The notes: generated from the letters alone by a model not told the origin. DNA of 64,000 nucleotides from Massilia sp. CF038 (GCF_900129765.1 NZ_FQWU01000001.1:248001-312000), one strand, 5' to 3'; shown: positions 24,182 through 33,726, counted from the first letter of the stretch. Numbers and translations: made by a program.

Positions 24182-25630
24182 ATGTCAGAAACACCGATCA
24201 CCATTGAAGCCGACAGCGCGCCGACCGTGCGTTTTGCCGATTTCGGCCTCGACCCGCAAATCCTGCGCGCGCTGACCGACCAGGGGTATGTGCACCCGAC
24301 CCCGATCCAGGCCGCTGCCATTCCCATCGTGCTGCAGGGGCGCGACGTCATGGGCGCAGCCCAGACCGGTACTGGCAAGACCGCCAGCTTCTCGCTGCCC
24401 ATCATCCAGCTCTTGATGGCCCATGCCAACCCGAGCATGTCGCCTGCGCGCCACCCGGTGCGCGCCCTGGTGCTCACGCCCACGCGCGAACTGGCGGTGC
24501 AGGTGGCCGACAATGTGCGGGCCTACGCCCAGCACACGCCGCTGCGCTCCACGGTGGTGTTTGGCGGCATGGACATGAAGGGCCAGACCGTGATCCTCAA
24601 GGGCGGGGTCGAAATCGTGATTGCCACCCCGGGCCGGCTGCTGGACCACATTGAACAAAAGAACGTCAGCCTGGGCCAGGTGCAGATGCTGGTCATGGAC
24701 GAAGCCGACCGCATGCTGGACATGGGCTTTTTGCCGGACCTGCAGCGCATCATCAACCTGCTGCCGAAAAAGCGCCAGAACCTGATGTTCTCGGCGACCT
24801 TCTCGCCAGAAATCAAAAAACTGGCCAACAGTTTCCTGAACGACCCGCTGGTGATTGAAGTGGCGCGCAGCAATGCCACCGCCGACAAGGTGACCCAGAT
24901 CGTCTACAAGGTGGCCGAAGACGCCAAGCGCGACGTGGTCGAGCACTTGATCCGCGGGCGCGACCTGAAACAGGTGCTGGTGTTCTCCAATACCAAGATC
25001 GGCGCCTCGCGCCTGTCGCGCCACCTGGAGCAGAGCGGCATTCGCGCCACTGCCATCCACGGCGACAAGACGCAGCAGGAGCGCATGGCGGCCCTGGAAG
25101 CGTTCAAGAAGGGCGATACCGATGTGCTGGTTGCCACCGACGTGGCGGCGCGCGGGCTCGACATTTCCGACCTGCCCTGCGTGATCAATTTCGACTTGCC
25201 CTACAACGCAGAAGACTATGTGCACCGGATTGGCCGCACCGGCCGCGCCGGAGCCTCGGGCGACGCCTTGTCGGTGTATTCCGATAAAGACGAGCGCTTG
25301 CTGGCCGATATCGAAAAACTGATCAAGCAAACCATCACCCGCGGCGAACTGAGCGGCTTTGTGGCGCCCACCGCGCGCGCCCCGCGCGACAGTGCGCCCG
25401 AGCGCCGTGCGCGCCGGCCCGATGCCGAGGCGCCTGCCCGCGGCCCCGAGCGCAGCGAGCGCGGCCCGCGTCCAAGCGGCCCTGGGCCGCGCCGCGACAA
25501 GGTCGACCCGTGGTTCCTCAAGCCCTACGAGCCAACGGTGGCCAGCGCGCCCGTGCCCAAGGCCGCCGCTGCCTCAGGCAAGCCGAAACAGAAGATTGCG
25601 GCACTGCTCGGCGGCTTGCCGAAAGCCTGA
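24182..25630 (+). CDS. rhlE: DEAD-box ATP-dependent RNA helicase (RhlE type)
   Basis: 482 aa. Motifs in order: Q motif (FADFGLDPQILRAL...TPIQ), Walker A AQTGTGKT, PTREL, GG and TPGR, the DEAD box as VMDEADRMLDMGF, SAT (FSATFS), then in domain 2 the HGDK, TDVAARGLDI and HRIGRTGR motifs. The C-terminal 100 residues are a basic Arg/Pro/Ala-rich tail (RAPRDSAPERRARRP) as in RhlE proteins, used for RNA contact. Role: unwinding of RNA in ribosome assembly or mRNA turnover. Monocistronic by context. Confidence 0.95.
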   Translation: MSETPITIEADSAPTVRFADFGLDPQILRALTDQGYVHPTPIQAAAIPIVLQGRDVMGAAQTGTGKTASFSLPIIQLLMAHANPSMSPARHPVRALVLTPTRELAVQVADNVRAYAQHTPLRSTVVFGGMDMKGQTVILKGGVEIVIATPGRLLDHIEQKNVSLGQVQMLVMDEADRMLDMGFLPDLQRIINLLPKKRQNLMFSATFSPEIKKLANSFLNDPLVIEVARSNATADKVTQIVYKVAEDAKRDVVEHLIRGRDLKQVLVFSNTKIGASRLSRHLEQSGIRATAIHGDKTQQERMAALEAFKKGDTDVLVATDVAARGLDISDLPCVINFDLPYNAEDYVHRIGRTGRAGASGDALSVYSDKDERLLADIEKLIKQTITRGELSGFVAPTARAPRDSAPERRARRPDAEAPARGPERSERGPRPSGPGPRRDKVDPWFLKPYEPTVASAPVPKAAAASGKPKQKIAALLGGLPKA

Positions 25631-25657
25631 TCCGGCCTGGCGCGGTGGTCCCCGACA

Positions 25658-25675
25658 CGGCCGCGCAGGCGGCCG
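25658..25675. other. GC-rich hairpin after the helicase gene
   Basis: CGGCCGC (25658-25664) and GCGGCCG (25669-25675) form a 7-bp stem with a 4-base loop. It sits 28 bases after the helicase stop and before the glycan-operon promoter. There is no U-run behind it, so it is at best a factor-dependent or partial terminator. Confidence 0.4.
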
Positions 25676-25714
25676 CTGGAGGCGTGCGCAGAGTGTTGCT
25701 AGATAGAATTTCAT

Positions 25715-25744
25715 TTGATGGCAGCAGGGCCGCTCTGGTATCAT
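25715..25744 (+). promoter_or_regulatory. Candidate promoter of the CDP-sugar/glycan operon
   Basis: TTGATG (25715-25720) and TATCAT (25739-25744) are separated by 18 bases. The -10 carries an extended TG element (TGGTATCAT). It lies 37 bases upstream of the first gene of the plus-strand glycan operon. Judged by match to consensus only. Confidence 0.45.
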
Positions 25745-25780
25745 TGATGTTTGTGCAATCGGAAAGTAAAAGCGACAGCA

Positions 25781-26863
25781 ATGGACCGCATCCTCTCATT
25801 TGAAAAAGCATTGGCCGGCAAAAAAGTGCTGGTCACCGGCAGCACCGGCTTCACCGGCGGCTGGGCTTGCCTCTGGCTGCGCTCGATCGGTGCCACTGTG
25901 CACGGGTTCTCGCTGGCGCCGGAAACCACGCCCTCGCTGTTCGATGCCCTCGGTCTGGCTGACGAATTTCCCACCACCATAGGCGACATCTGCGACTTCG
26001 ACGCCATCCACGCGACCGTGCAGTCGTTCGCGCCGGACCTGATCCTGCACCTGGCGGCGCAGCCGCTGGTGCGCCGCTCCTACCGCGAGCCGGTGTCTAC
26101 CTTCAACGTCAATGCCCAGGGCACGGCCCATGTGCTGGAAGCGGCGCGCCTGACCAGCAGCGTCAAGGGCGTGGTGTGCATCACCACCGACAAGGTCTAC
26201 AAGAACAACGAGTGGTCCTGGCCCTACCGTGAAAACGACCCGCTGGGCGGCAAGGATCCCTACAGCGCCTCCAAGGCCGCTGCCGAGATGATCATCCAGA
26301 GTTACGCGGCCTCGTATCCGCATGCCGAAGGCAAGGGCCCGGCCATCGCGATCGCGCGCGGCGGCAACATCATCGGTGGCGGCGACTGGTCCGAAGACCG
26401 CCTGATTCCCGATTTCGTGCGCGCCCTGATCGACAGCCAGCCCATGACGCTGCGCTATCCGGATGCCACCCGTCCGTGGCAGCACGTGCTGGCGCTGGTG
26501 CATGGCTACCTGATGCTGCTGTCGGGCCTGATTTCGGCGCAGCCGGCGCGCTACGCGCGTGCCTGGAACCTCGGTCCGCAGGACTTGAAGCATTACTCGG
26601 TGCGCGACGTGCTCGAACTGATGTGTTCGCATTGGGAACGCCCCAACCTGGCGTACGAAAACAATCCGCTGCCGGAAGCGGGCGCCCTCGCGCTGGACAG
26701 CTCGCTGGCCCGAAACGAGCTGGGCTGGCTGCCAGTGTGGGATACGGCCCAGGTGGTCGAGCACACCGCGTCCTGGTACCGCGACTACTACCGCAACCCG
26801 GCCGGGGTGCGTGAACTGACGCTCAAGCAGATCAATGCCTGGCGCGCGGGCGTGCAGGAATGA
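25781..26863 (+). CDS. rfbG: CDP-glucose 4,6-dehydratase
   Basis: 360-aa short-chain dehydrogenase that converts CDP-glucose to CDP-4-keto-6-deoxyglucose, the branch point for CDP-linked deoxysugars. The NAD site is VTGSTGFTGGW, the catalytic Thr/Asp-Lys region is CITTDKVYKN, and the YxxxK is YSASK. The downstream stretch GGNIIGGGDWSEDRLIPD is characteristic of RfbG/DdhB. Start ATG 25781; an upstream frame extension overlaps the promoter. It works with the cytidylyltransferase RfbF encoded four genes on. The next gene overlaps by ATGA. Confidence 0.95.
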   Translation: MDRILSFEKALAGKKVLVTGSTGFTGGWACLWLRSIGATVHGFSLAPETTPSLFDALGLADEFPTTIGDICDFDAIHATVQSFAPDLILHLAAQPLVRRSYREPVSTFNVNAQGTAHVLEAARLTSSVKGVVCITTDKVYKNNEWSWPYRENDPLGGKDPYSASKAAAEMIIQSYAASYPHAEGKGPAIAIARGGNIIGGGDWSEDRLIPDFVRALIDSQPMTLRYPDATRPWQHVLALVHGYLMLLSGLISAQPARYARAWNLGPQDLKHYSVRDVLELMCSHWERPNLAYENNPLPEAGALALDSSLARNELGWLPVWDTAQVVEHTASWYRDYYRNPAGVRELTLKQINAWRAGVQE

Positions 26864-27699
26864 AGTGTATCGTCGGTGCGCGCGGCCGTCTGGGCCAGGC
26901 GCTGGTGCGCCGCTTTGGCCCCGAAGCCGTGTGCCTGGCGCGGGCGCAGTACGAACAGTGGCCGACCCTGGACGCGGATGCGGCGCGGGCCGCTATCCGC
27001 GCCTGCTTTGCCGCCCAGGCCCACAGCGGCGCCACGATTTTTGTCACGGCCGGCCTGCTGGACCCGAAACTCGATCCGGCCGAGCATGCCCGCGTCAACG
27101 TCGAACTGCCGCGCCGTATCATCGACGCCGTCGCCCCGCTGGGCATTCGCGTGGTGACCTTTGGCACCGTGATGGAAACCCTGCTGGCGCAGCAAAATCC
27201 CTACGTGCGCAGCAAAACCGAACTGGCTGCCTATGTGGCGGCCCGGGTGGCGGACGGCGCCGATCTGCTGCACGTGCGCGTGCACACCCTGTATGGCGAA
27301 GGGCAGCCCAGCGCCTTCATGTTCCTGGGTCTGATCCTGTCGGCCCTGCGCAGCGGTAGCGTATTTAAAATGACGTCGGGCAAGCAGCTGCGCGAATACC
27401 ACCATGTGGACGACGAAGCCGCTGCCGTGGCCCTGTTCGAAGCGGCTGCCGTGCGCGGCGTGCTCGACCTGAGCAGCGGCACGCCGCTCAGTCTGCGCGA
27501 ACTGGCCACGGGCGTATTCGAGGCCTTTGGCGCTGCCGACAAACTGGCGCTGGGCGCCCTGGCCGAACCGCTGGACGAAAATTACAGCACCGTGTTCACG
27601 CGCCATGCCTTGCTGGCGCAAGCGGCGTTCCGGCCGGCGCTGCCGGCCATCATCACCTATTTACAAGAATGTGCAGCACAGCAGGAGCTTAGCGAATGA
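26860..27699 (+). CDS. NAD(P)-dependent sugar epimerase/reductase (SDR)
   Basis: 279-aa extended SDR. It begins directly with the nucleotide-binding strand and a GxxGxxG (GARGRLG), has the catalytic YxxxK as YVRSK and the Ser/Thr in TFGTVME. It overlaps the rfbG stop by four bases and the next gene likewise. A likely job is reduction or epimerisation of CDP-4-keto-6-deoxyglucose at C4, giving a CDP-6-deoxyhexose; the exact sugar cannot be deduced. No RfbH-type C3 dehydrase is encoded in the window, so a 3,6-dideoxyhexose is not obviously made. Confidence 0.8.
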   Translation: MKCIVGARGRLGQALVRRFGPEAVCLARAQYEQWPTLDADAARAAIRACFAAQAHSGATIFVTAGLLDPKLDPAEHARVNVELPRRIIDAVAPLGIRVVTFGTVMETLLAQQNPYVRSKTELAAYVAARVADGADLLHVRVHTLYGEGQPSAFMFLGLILSALRSGSVFKMTSGKQLREYHHVDDEAAAVALFEAAAVRGVLDLSSGTPLSLRELATGVFEAFGAADKLALGALAEPLDENYSTVFTRHALLAQAAFRPALPAIITYLQECAAQQELSE

Positions 27700-28679
27700 C
27701 CGCCATACCGCACGCCCAGGAGCGCCACCGACCGCTGATTTCGATCACCATCCCGGTGCTCAACGAATCGGGCAATATTGACGCCTTGTATGCCCGACTG
27801 TATGCGCTGGGCGAGAAGATGCGCGACCGCTGCGATCTCGAATTCGTGTTTTCCGATAACCATTCCGACGATGCGACCTGGGACATGCTGGCCGCGCTGG
27901 CTGCGCGCGATCCGCGCGTGCGGGCGATCCGCTTTTCCAAGAACGTCGGTTTTCAGCGTTCCATCCTGGCCAACTACCTGCATACCCGCGGCGACGCCGT
28001 GATGCAGATTGACGCCGACCTGCAGGACCCGCCCGAGATGCTCGAACAATTCTTCGAGCGCTGGCAGCAGGGCTACCAGGTGGTGTACGGCATCCGCCGC
28101 AAGCGCCCCGAATCGTTCCTGCTCAATGGCTTCCGCCGCCTCGGTTACTGGGTCATCGACAAGATCAGCGAACACCCGATTCCGCGCGACGTAGGCGACT
28201 TCCGCCTGGTCGACCGCAAGGTGATCGAGGCCGTGGCCAAGGTGCGCACCGCCAATCCTTACCTGCGCGGCATCATTGCCGGCCTGGGCTTCAACCAGAC
28301 CGGGGTGGCCTATGACCGCGATGCCCGCACGGCTGGCGAAAGCAAGTTCAATGTGTCGCGCCTGGTCAAGCTGGGCTTGACGGCCGTGTTCAACCATTCG
28401 GTGATTCCCCTGCGCGCGGCCTCCTTCATGGGCCTGGCGATCCTGGTGGTGTCCATCATTGGAGCGATTTACTACGTGGCCTTGCGCCTGTTCCATCCCG
28501 AATTGCCGCCTGGTCTGGCCAGCATCCACATCCTGGTGCTGTTCGGCATTGGCCTGAACTCCTTTTTCCTTGGCATTATTGGGGAATACCTGCTGCGCAT
28601 TTACCTGGTGGTGCGGGCCGATCCGGTCGCCATCGTCCAGCACAGCCTCAATTTTTCCGCTCCAGAACTCAAACTCTAA
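27696..28679 (+). CDS. Polyprenyl-phosphate glycosyltransferase (GT2, DPM1/ArnC/GtrB-like)
   Basis: 327 aa. A GT2 domain (ISITIPVLNESGNIDALYARL, FSDNHSDDATW, DxD-type QIDADLQDPP) is followed by two C-terminal membrane helices (FMGLAILVVSIIGAIYYVAL and HILVLFGIGLNSFFLGIIGEYLL) and a short cytosolic tail. That is the layout of enzymes moving a sugar from a nucleotide onto polyprenyl phosphate on the inner face of the cytoplasmic membrane, as GtrB, ArnC and DPM synthases do. The overlaps and spacing tie it to the CDP-sugar genes, so it may load the CDP-deoxysugar product onto undecaprenyl phosphate. Confidence 0.88.
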   Translation: MTAIPHAQERHRPLISITIPVLNESGNIDALYARLYALGEKMRDRCDLEFVFSDNHSDDATWDMLAALAARDPRVRAIRFSKNVGFQRSILANYLHTRGDAVMQIDADLQDPPEMLEQFFERWQQGYQVVYGIRRKRPESFLLNGFRRLGYWVIDKISEHPIPRDVGDFRLVDRKVIEAVAKVRTANPYLRGIIAGLGFNQTGVAYDRDARTAGESKFNVSRLVKLGLTAVFNHSVIPLRAASFMGLAILVVSIIGAIYYVALRLFHPELPPGLASIHILVLFGIGLNSFFLGIIGEYLLRIYLVVRADPVAIVQHSLNFSAPELKL

Positions 28680-28694
28680 TAGGTAGACACGACG

Positions 28695-29471
28695 ATGAAA
28701 GCAGTGATCCTCGCAGGCGGCCTCGGCACGCGCATTTCCGAAGAATCCGATACCAAACCAAAACCCATGGTCGAAGTGGGCGGCAAGCCGCTGCTGTGGC
28801 ACATCATGAAGAACTATGCCCACCATGGCATCAACGACTTCGTGATCTGCCTGGGTTACAAGGGTTACGTGATCAAGGAATTCTTCTTTAACTATTACCG
28901 CCACCTGTCGGACATGACGATCGACCTGCGCACTGGCGAGCACACCATCCTCAACAGCCAGTCGGAAGACTGGCGCATCACCCTGGTCGACACCGGCCCG
29001 GACACGATGACCGGTGGCCGCCTCAAGCGCGTGGCGCCGTACCTGGACAATGAAACGTTCTGCATGACCTATGGCGACGGCCTGTCGAACATTGACATCA
29101 GCGCCGAGCTGGCCTTCCACAAGCAGCATGGCAAGCTGGCCACGGTCGCTGCCGTGCAGCCGCCGGGCCGCTTTGGCGTGCTCAACATCGATGCCCAGCA
29201 CGGTGTATCGAGCTTTGAAGAAAAGCCAAGCGACGAAATCGGCTGGATCAACGGCGGCTTCTTCGTGCTCGAACCGAAGGCGATTGACTACATTGCCGAC
29301 GACAGCACCTCGTGGGAGCGCGCCCCGCTGGCCAACCTGGCCAAGGATGGCCAGATGTCGGCCTTCCACCACACCGGTTTCTGGCAGCCATGCGACACCT
29401 TGCGCGACAAGCGCGAACTCGAAGCGCTGTGGGCAGCAGGCGACGCGCCATGGCGCGTCTGGGACCGTTAA
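28695..29471 (+). CDS. rfbF: Glucose-1-phosphate cytidylyltransferase
   Basis: 258 aa; makes CDP-glucose from CTP and glucose-1-phosphate, the substrate of RfbG. The nucleotidyltransferase signature is AGGLGTRISEESDTKPKPMVEVGGKPLLWHI, followed by the RfbF-typical NDFVICLGYKGYVIKEFF and TYGDGLSNIDI. The end (HHTGFWQPCDTLRDKRELEALW) is highly characteristic. The stop overlaps the following start (TAATG). Confidence 0.96.
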   Translation: MKAVILAGGLGTRISEESDTKPKPMVEVGGKPLLWHIMKNYAHHGINDFVICLGYKGYVIKEFFFNYYRHLSDMTIDLRTGEHTILNSQSEDWRITLVDTGPDTMTGGRLKRVAPYLDNETFCMTYGDGLSNIDISAELAFHKQHGKLATVAAVQPPGRFGVLNIDAQHGVSSFEEKPSDEIGWINGGFFVLEPKAIDYIADDSTSWERAPLANLAKDGQMSAFHHTGFWQPCDTLRDKRELEALWAAGDAPWRVWDR

Positions 29472-30490
29472 TGCAACAAGCCGCCATGCCGCAAAAAAAG
29501 CACGGCTGGGTCAAGCACCTGGCTGGCGCTGCCATTACCGTGCTGTGCGTGGTGGTCATTGCACGCCAGGTCAAACTGGCCGACGTGATGGCCGCGATCG
29601 AGCATTTCCAGTGGCCTTACCTGGTGCTGGGGATTGGCATGCTCAGCATCGGCTACGCGCTGCGCATCCTGCGCTGGTCGCTGCTGCTGCGCGCGTCGGA
29701 ACCGAAAGTCACGTTCGCGAATTGCGTGGCACCGTTCCTCGGTTCGATCGCGCTCAATAATGTGCTGCCGCTGCGCCTGGGCGACCTGGTGCGCGCATTC
29801 GTGTTCCCGGTGGCCATGGGGGTGCCCAAGATCATGGCCACCAGCAGCCTGGTCATGGAACGCTTGATCGATCTGATGACGCTGCTGTGCTGCCTCGCGC
29901 TGGGCCTGTTTGCGATCCGCACCGCCCAGGTGCCGCCCATGATTTCCGAGTCGGCCGTGACGCTGGCCGTGGTCGGTGGCGTGGCGCTGACCCTGTGCTT
30001 CCTGTTCAGCGGCGCCCTGGGGCGCCTGCTGGAGGCGCGCGCCCAGGCCGGCGGCGCGCTGGCCAAGCCGCTTGCTACGGCAGCCGGTCTGCTGCGCGGT
30101 TTTGAAGCCATGTCGCGTCCGCGCGTGCTGGGCGCCACGCTGCTCATTTCGATGCTGGTGTGGGTCGGCGAATCGGGCATGTTCTATTTCGTCATGCGCG
30201 GTTTTGGCCTGGAAGCGACCCCCATCATGGCCTTGCTGGTGATGGCCATTGCCACTCTGTCGACCCTGGTGCCATCCTCGCCTGGCTATGTCGGTCCCTT
30301 CCATCTGGCTGCCTTCACCGCCATTTCGCTGGTGGGCGGCACGGCTGCCCAGGCCGGCAGCTATGCGGTGCTCTCGCATCTGGCGCTGTGGCTGCCAACC
30401 ACCCTGGCTGGCGCGGTGGCCATCCTCACCCGTCCCGAACTGTTCCGTGCCGCACGCACTGGCAACACCTCCGAATTGCCCATTAATTGA
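29471..30490 (+). CDS. Membrane protein of the LPG-synthase/flippase-like family (UPF0104)
   Basis: 339 aa, about eight hydrophobic helices. Matches the lysylphosphatidylglycerol-synthase transmembrane domain family, without the soluble aminoacyl-transferase domain: conserved LRILRWSLLL, NNVLPLRLGDLVRA, ERLIDLMTLL and the late SSPGYVGPFHLA. Members occur next to polyprenyl-linked sugar transferases and have been proposed as lipid-carrier flippases. That is the inferred role here, taking the polyprenyl-phosphate sugar made by the preceding GT2 to the periplasmic face. It starts at ATG 29471, sharing the last base of the preceding stop. The frame is open farther upstream only within rfbF. Confidence 0.82.
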   Translation: MQQAAMPQKKHGWVKHLAGAAITVLCVVVIARQVKLADVMAAIEHFQWPYLVLGIGMLSIGYALRILRWSLLLRASEPKVTFANCVAPFLGSIALNNVLPLRLGDLVRAFVFPVAMGVPKIMATSSLVMERLIDLMTLLCCLALGLFAIRTAQVPPMISESAVTLAVVGGVALTLCFLFSGALGRLLEARAQAGGALAKPLATAAGLLRGFEAMSRPRVLGATLLISMLVWVGESGMFYFVMRGFGLEATPIMALLVMAIATLSTLVPSSPGYVGPFHLAAFTAISLVGGTAAQAGSYAVLSHLALWLPTTLAGAVAILTRPELFRAARTGNTSELPIN

Positions 30491-31807
30491 ATGAACATCA
30501 TGACTAAATACGACGTAGTTATCGCCGGTGGCGGCTTTACCGGGCTCACCGCCGCTTATGTACTGTCCAAGCAGGGCAAGCGCGTGTGCGTGCTGGAAGC
30601 GGACAGCACCCCGGGCGGCCTGGCCGGTACCTTTGAATTCGGCGATGGCGTCACCCTGGAAAAGTTTTACCACCACTGGTTCAACAACGACGTGTTCGTC
30701 CCCGAGCTGGTCAAGGAACTGGGCATGGAAGGCGATGTGATCCTGCTGCCGACCCGCACCGGCATGTACTTCAACGGCCGCATGTGGAAGCTGTCGACCC
30801 CGCTTGACCTGCTGCGCTTCAAGGCCCTGTCGCTGGTCGACCGTATCCGTCTGGGCTTGCTGGTGTTCCAGGTGCGCCGCATCAAGGACTGGAAAACCAT
30901 CGAACACCTGTCGATTCGCGAGTGGCTCGAGCAGCTCGCTGGCAAGAGCGTCTACAAGATTGTCTGGGAGCCGCTGATCAATTCCAAGTTCTCGGTCTAC
31001 GCCGAAGCGGTCAATGCCGTGTGGATGTGGAAGAAGCTGGTTCTGCGCGGCAGTACCCGCAATGACAAGGGCGGCGAAGAACTGGCGTACTTCAAGGGCG
31101 GTTTCGGCCGTCTGGCCGAAGCGCTGGCGGCAGCCATCCGCGCCAACGGCGGCGAAGTGCGCTACGGCGCCAAGGTCACCGGCATGCAGACCGAAGGCAA
31201 GCGCATCGAAGCGCTGCAGACCACGGGCGGCGACGTCGCTGGCGCCAAGTTCCTGTTTACGCCATCGTTCCCCATCATTGCCGACATGTTCGAAGGCAAG
31301 GCGCCAGCGGACTGGCTGGCCAAGCTGCGCCGCGTCAAGTACCTGGGCAATATGTGCCTGGTCCTGCGTCTGAAACACAGCCTGTCCGAGACCTACTGGC
31401 TCAACGTCAACGATCCGGGCTTCCCGTTCGTGGGCGTGATCGAGCACACCAACTTTGACAAGCCAGAAAACTACAAGGGTTCGCACATTGCCTACCTGTC
31501 GCGCTATCTGGCCAAGGAAGATCCGGTCTGGGCCTACACCGACGAGCAGTACTGCAACTTTGCGCTTGAGCACCTCAAGCGCATGTTCCCGGCCATGGAC
31601 AAGTCCTGGGTCCAGGAATATGCCGTGTGGCGTTCGGAGTACGCGCAACCGGTGACCGAGCGCAATTATTCGCAGTACGTGCCCGGCCAGGAAACGCCCT
31701 ACGAGAACGCCCTGATCTCGACCATGGCCCAGATTTATCCGGAAGACCGCGGTACCAACTACGCCATCCGTGAAGGCCGTGCGGTTGCAAAGAAACTGGC
31801 TTCCTGA
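30491..31807 (+). CDS. FAD-dependent oxidoreductase (UGM/protoporphyrinogen-oxidase-like)
   Basis: 438 aa. Begins with the FAD fold DVVIAGGGFTGLTAAYVLSKQGKRVCVLEADSTPGGLAGTF and ends with the matching C-terminal FAD contact (TNYAIREGRAVAKKL). Sequence pattern (FYHHWFNND, FSVYAEAVNAVWMWKK) is that of the FAD oxidoreductase found in many polysaccharide loci, related to UDP-galactopyranose mutases and phytoene desaturases. It starts one base after the preceding stop and is in a contiguous operon, so it should act on the same glycan or its lipid carrier. The reaction is unknown; a ring-contraction or keto/amino redox step is possible. Confidence 0.85.
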   Translation: MNIMTKYDVVIAGGGFTGLTAAYVLSKQGKRVCVLEADSTPGGLAGTFEFGDGVTLEKFYHHWFNNDVFVPELVKELGMEGDVILLPTRTGMYFNGRMWKLSTPLDLLRFKALSLVDRIRLGLLVFQVRRIKDWKTIEHLSIREWLEQLAGKSVYKIVWEPLINSKFSVYAEAVNAVWMWKKLVLRGSTRNDKGGEELAYFKGGFGRLAEALAAAIRANGGEVRYGAKVTGMQTEGKRIEALQTTGGDVAGAKFLFTPSFPIIADMFEGKAPADWLAKLRRVKYLGNMCLVLRLKHSLSETYWLNVNDPGFPFVGVIEHTNFDKPENYKGSHIAYLSRYLAKEDPVWAYTDEQYCNFALEHLKRMFPAMDKSWVQEYAVWRSEYAQPVTERNYSQYVPGQETPYENALISTMAQIYPEDRGTNYAIREGRAVAKKLAS

Positions 31808-31809
31808 CA

Positions 31810-33726
31810 ATGTCTGGCGCGTGGCGGAAGGCGGGCGTCCTGGGCCTGGTGTTGCTGGCCCTGCTGGTCATGGTCCTCTACAACCTTGACCAGGTATGGA
31901 GCGCTTCGGTTGATCTGACCCACCACTATGCGCTGGTGTACCGTCTGGCCGAGCAATGGAGCGTCAGCGGTTCCGATCCCAGCCTGGGCGAAATGAACTA
32001 CTATCCGCGCCTGGGCCATGCGCTTGCCGCACTGATGGGGGCGGCGCTCGATTCGCCCTTCCTGGGCATGCACGTGGTCGCACTGCTGTGTTTTGGCTCG
32101 CTGTGGGCTGCCGTTGGCGCCTTGTTTGCCAGCCTGCAGCGCAATGCTGCGCTGCTGGCCAGCCTTACATTGGCCCTGCTGCTGTACGTGAACTTCAACT
32201 GGTTCGGCTACCAGCTGCATGGCAGCGAAGTGGTAGGCAATTATTTCTTCTCGCAGCTGATGGCGCAGGCCATGGCCGTCGGCGCACTGGCGCTGGGCGC
32301 CGCCTGCGATGTGCGCGGCCGGCCATGGCACGGCGTGGCTGTGATCGTACTGGCCATCCCCGTGGTCGAAGCAACCCATCTTCTGCCGGCGCTTGAGTTG
32401 CTTGGCATGCTAGGTGTATTGCTGGCGTTGCGCAATCTGCCACCGTATCCGGTGCGCACCAGCGCGCTGGTGCGGGCGCTGGCATCGCTGGCGGTGTTCG
32501 GCGCCGCAGGCGCCGCCGCGCTGTATCATCCTGCCTTTGCTGCCATGCGCGAAATCGCGCAGAACGATGGCCGCTTGCCGCTGGCCGGTCTGGAAGCGCG
32601 CTGGGCGCTGCCGCTGCTGGCAGTGCTGGTGCTGTGCATCGCAGCGGCTTTGCTTTGGGATAGCGTGCGCGCCAGGCACAATGCCAACGCGCCGTCGCGC
32701 GCAGTGGAAAAATATCTAGGTGCCTATGGCGTGGCGCTTGGTACGCTGTGTCTGCTGCAGCTGGGGGCGCTGCTGCTGGGCGGCGGCTCGTCCTATGCAG
32801 TCAAAAAATACGCCTTTGGTTTGTCGAGCTTTGTCGTGATTGCGCTTGCGCTCGTGATCGGCCGCGCGGCGGCACGCTGGCTGCCAGGCCAGGCCGGACC
32901 CTGGCTGTGCGGCGCCGCCATGGCCGCGCTGGTGCCGGCCAGCTTCCTGTTTACCGCCGACCAACGCCAGATGCTGGACGGCTCCGAGATGGTGGCGTTG
33001 GAGCGCCGTCTGGTCGCCCTGCAGGCGGCCATGCCGCCGCCACCGGCTGGCAAAACCGACGTGATCATCGATCTGCCGGACCAGCCGATGATGGTCAACT
33101 ATATGTTTTCCATTGCCGTGGCGCATACGCCGCGCCTGTATGGGGAAGACCTGCTGAGCAAGAACAAGCTGGACCATGCTGCCCACTACAACCACATCAT
33201 CAGTGCACGCATTGGCTCGCGTTTCAAGAACCGCAGTTGCACGCAGGGCAGTGTCGGTACGCTGCAATATTCGGACGCGGCCTGCGTGACGCGCTCCCTG
33301 GCTGCGGCCAGCCTGTGCAAGGGCACGTTTGATTTTTCCAGCGCGGGCAATGTCGACCCGGCGATGCTAACGGGCTTCAGCGCGCCGGAAGCGTATTCGC
33401 GCTGGACGGCTGAACGTAGCGTGTCGTTCTCGTGCACCGTGGACAAGGCGCCGCGTGCTCTGGTGCTGCGCGCCGGGGCCTTCCTCAATGACAAGCTCCA
33501 GCAGCAAAGGGTGGAGATCGCGCTCAATGGCGTCAAGCTCGGCAGCGAGCTCATGCAGCGACCGGGTGAAGTCGAGACGCTGCGCACGGTCCTGCCTGCG
33601 CTGTCGCCGACGACCATCGTGACCATCACCCTGACCATGCCCGATGCGGTCGCACCCAAGGCGCTAGGGATGGGCGACGATGGCCGCCTGCTCGGTTTGA
33701 ACATCCACAGCATCGGCTTCGAATAA
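31810..33726 (+). CDS. Large integral membrane protein, GT-C-like, with C-terminal beta domain
   Basis: 638 aa. About ten hydrophobic helices (first VLGLVLLALLVMVLYNL), then a periplasmic C-terminal part of about 240 residues. The first loop contains acidic D34 (SVDLTHHYALVYRLAEQW) and a later GEMNYYPRLGHALAAL motif. This matches the acidic first loop and the YPxLxH pattern of GT-C glycosyltransferases such as those that use lipid-phosphate sugars. The last 100 residues are strand-rich (SFSCTVDKAPRALVLRAGAFLN and later ALGMGDDGRLLGLNIHSIGF). The next gene encodes a protein with the same plan. Inference: a periplasmic transferase decorating the O-polysaccharide; no donor or acceptor can be read. 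Confidence 0.7.
   Translation: MSGAWRKAGVLGLVLLALLVMVLYNLDQVWSASVDLTHHYALVYRLAEQWSVSGSDPSLGEMNYYPRLGHALAALMGAALDSPFLGMHVVALLCFGSLWAAVGALFASLQRNAALLASLTLALLLYVNFNWFGYQLHGSEVVGNYFFSQLMAQAMAVGALALGAACDVRGRPWHGVAVIVLAIPVVEATHLLPALELLGMLGVLLALRNLPPYPVRTSALVRALASLAVFGAAGAAALYHPAFAAMREIAQNDGRLPLAGLEARWALPLLAVLVLCIAAALLWDSVRARHNANAPSRAVEKYLGAYGVALGTLCLLQLGALLLGGGSSYAVKKYAFGLSSFVVIALALVIGRAAARWLPGQAGPWLCGAAMAALVPASFLFTADQRQMLDGSEMVALERRLVALQAAMPPPPAGKTDVIIDLPDQPMMVNYMFSIAVAHTPRLYGEDLLSKNKLDHAAHYNHIISARIGSRFKNRSCTQGSVGTLQYSDAACVTRSLAAASLCKGTFDFSSAGNVDPAMLTGFSAPEAYSRWTAERSVSFSCTVDKAPRALVLRAGAFLNDKLQQQRVEIALNGVKLGSELMQRPGEVETLRTVLPALSPTTIVTITLTMPDAVAPKALGMGDDGRLLGLNIHSIGFE

Noticed and set aside
25658-25675. 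Hairpin after the helicase gene as an intrinsic terminator
   Set aside because: There is no U-run after the stem. I list it only as a hairpin.
29468-31810. A 780-codon minus-strand frame in the glycan operon
   Set aside because: It is antisense to two contiguous real genes (UPF0104 membrane protein and FAD oxidoreductase) and is rich in His and Gln, as expected of a shadow.
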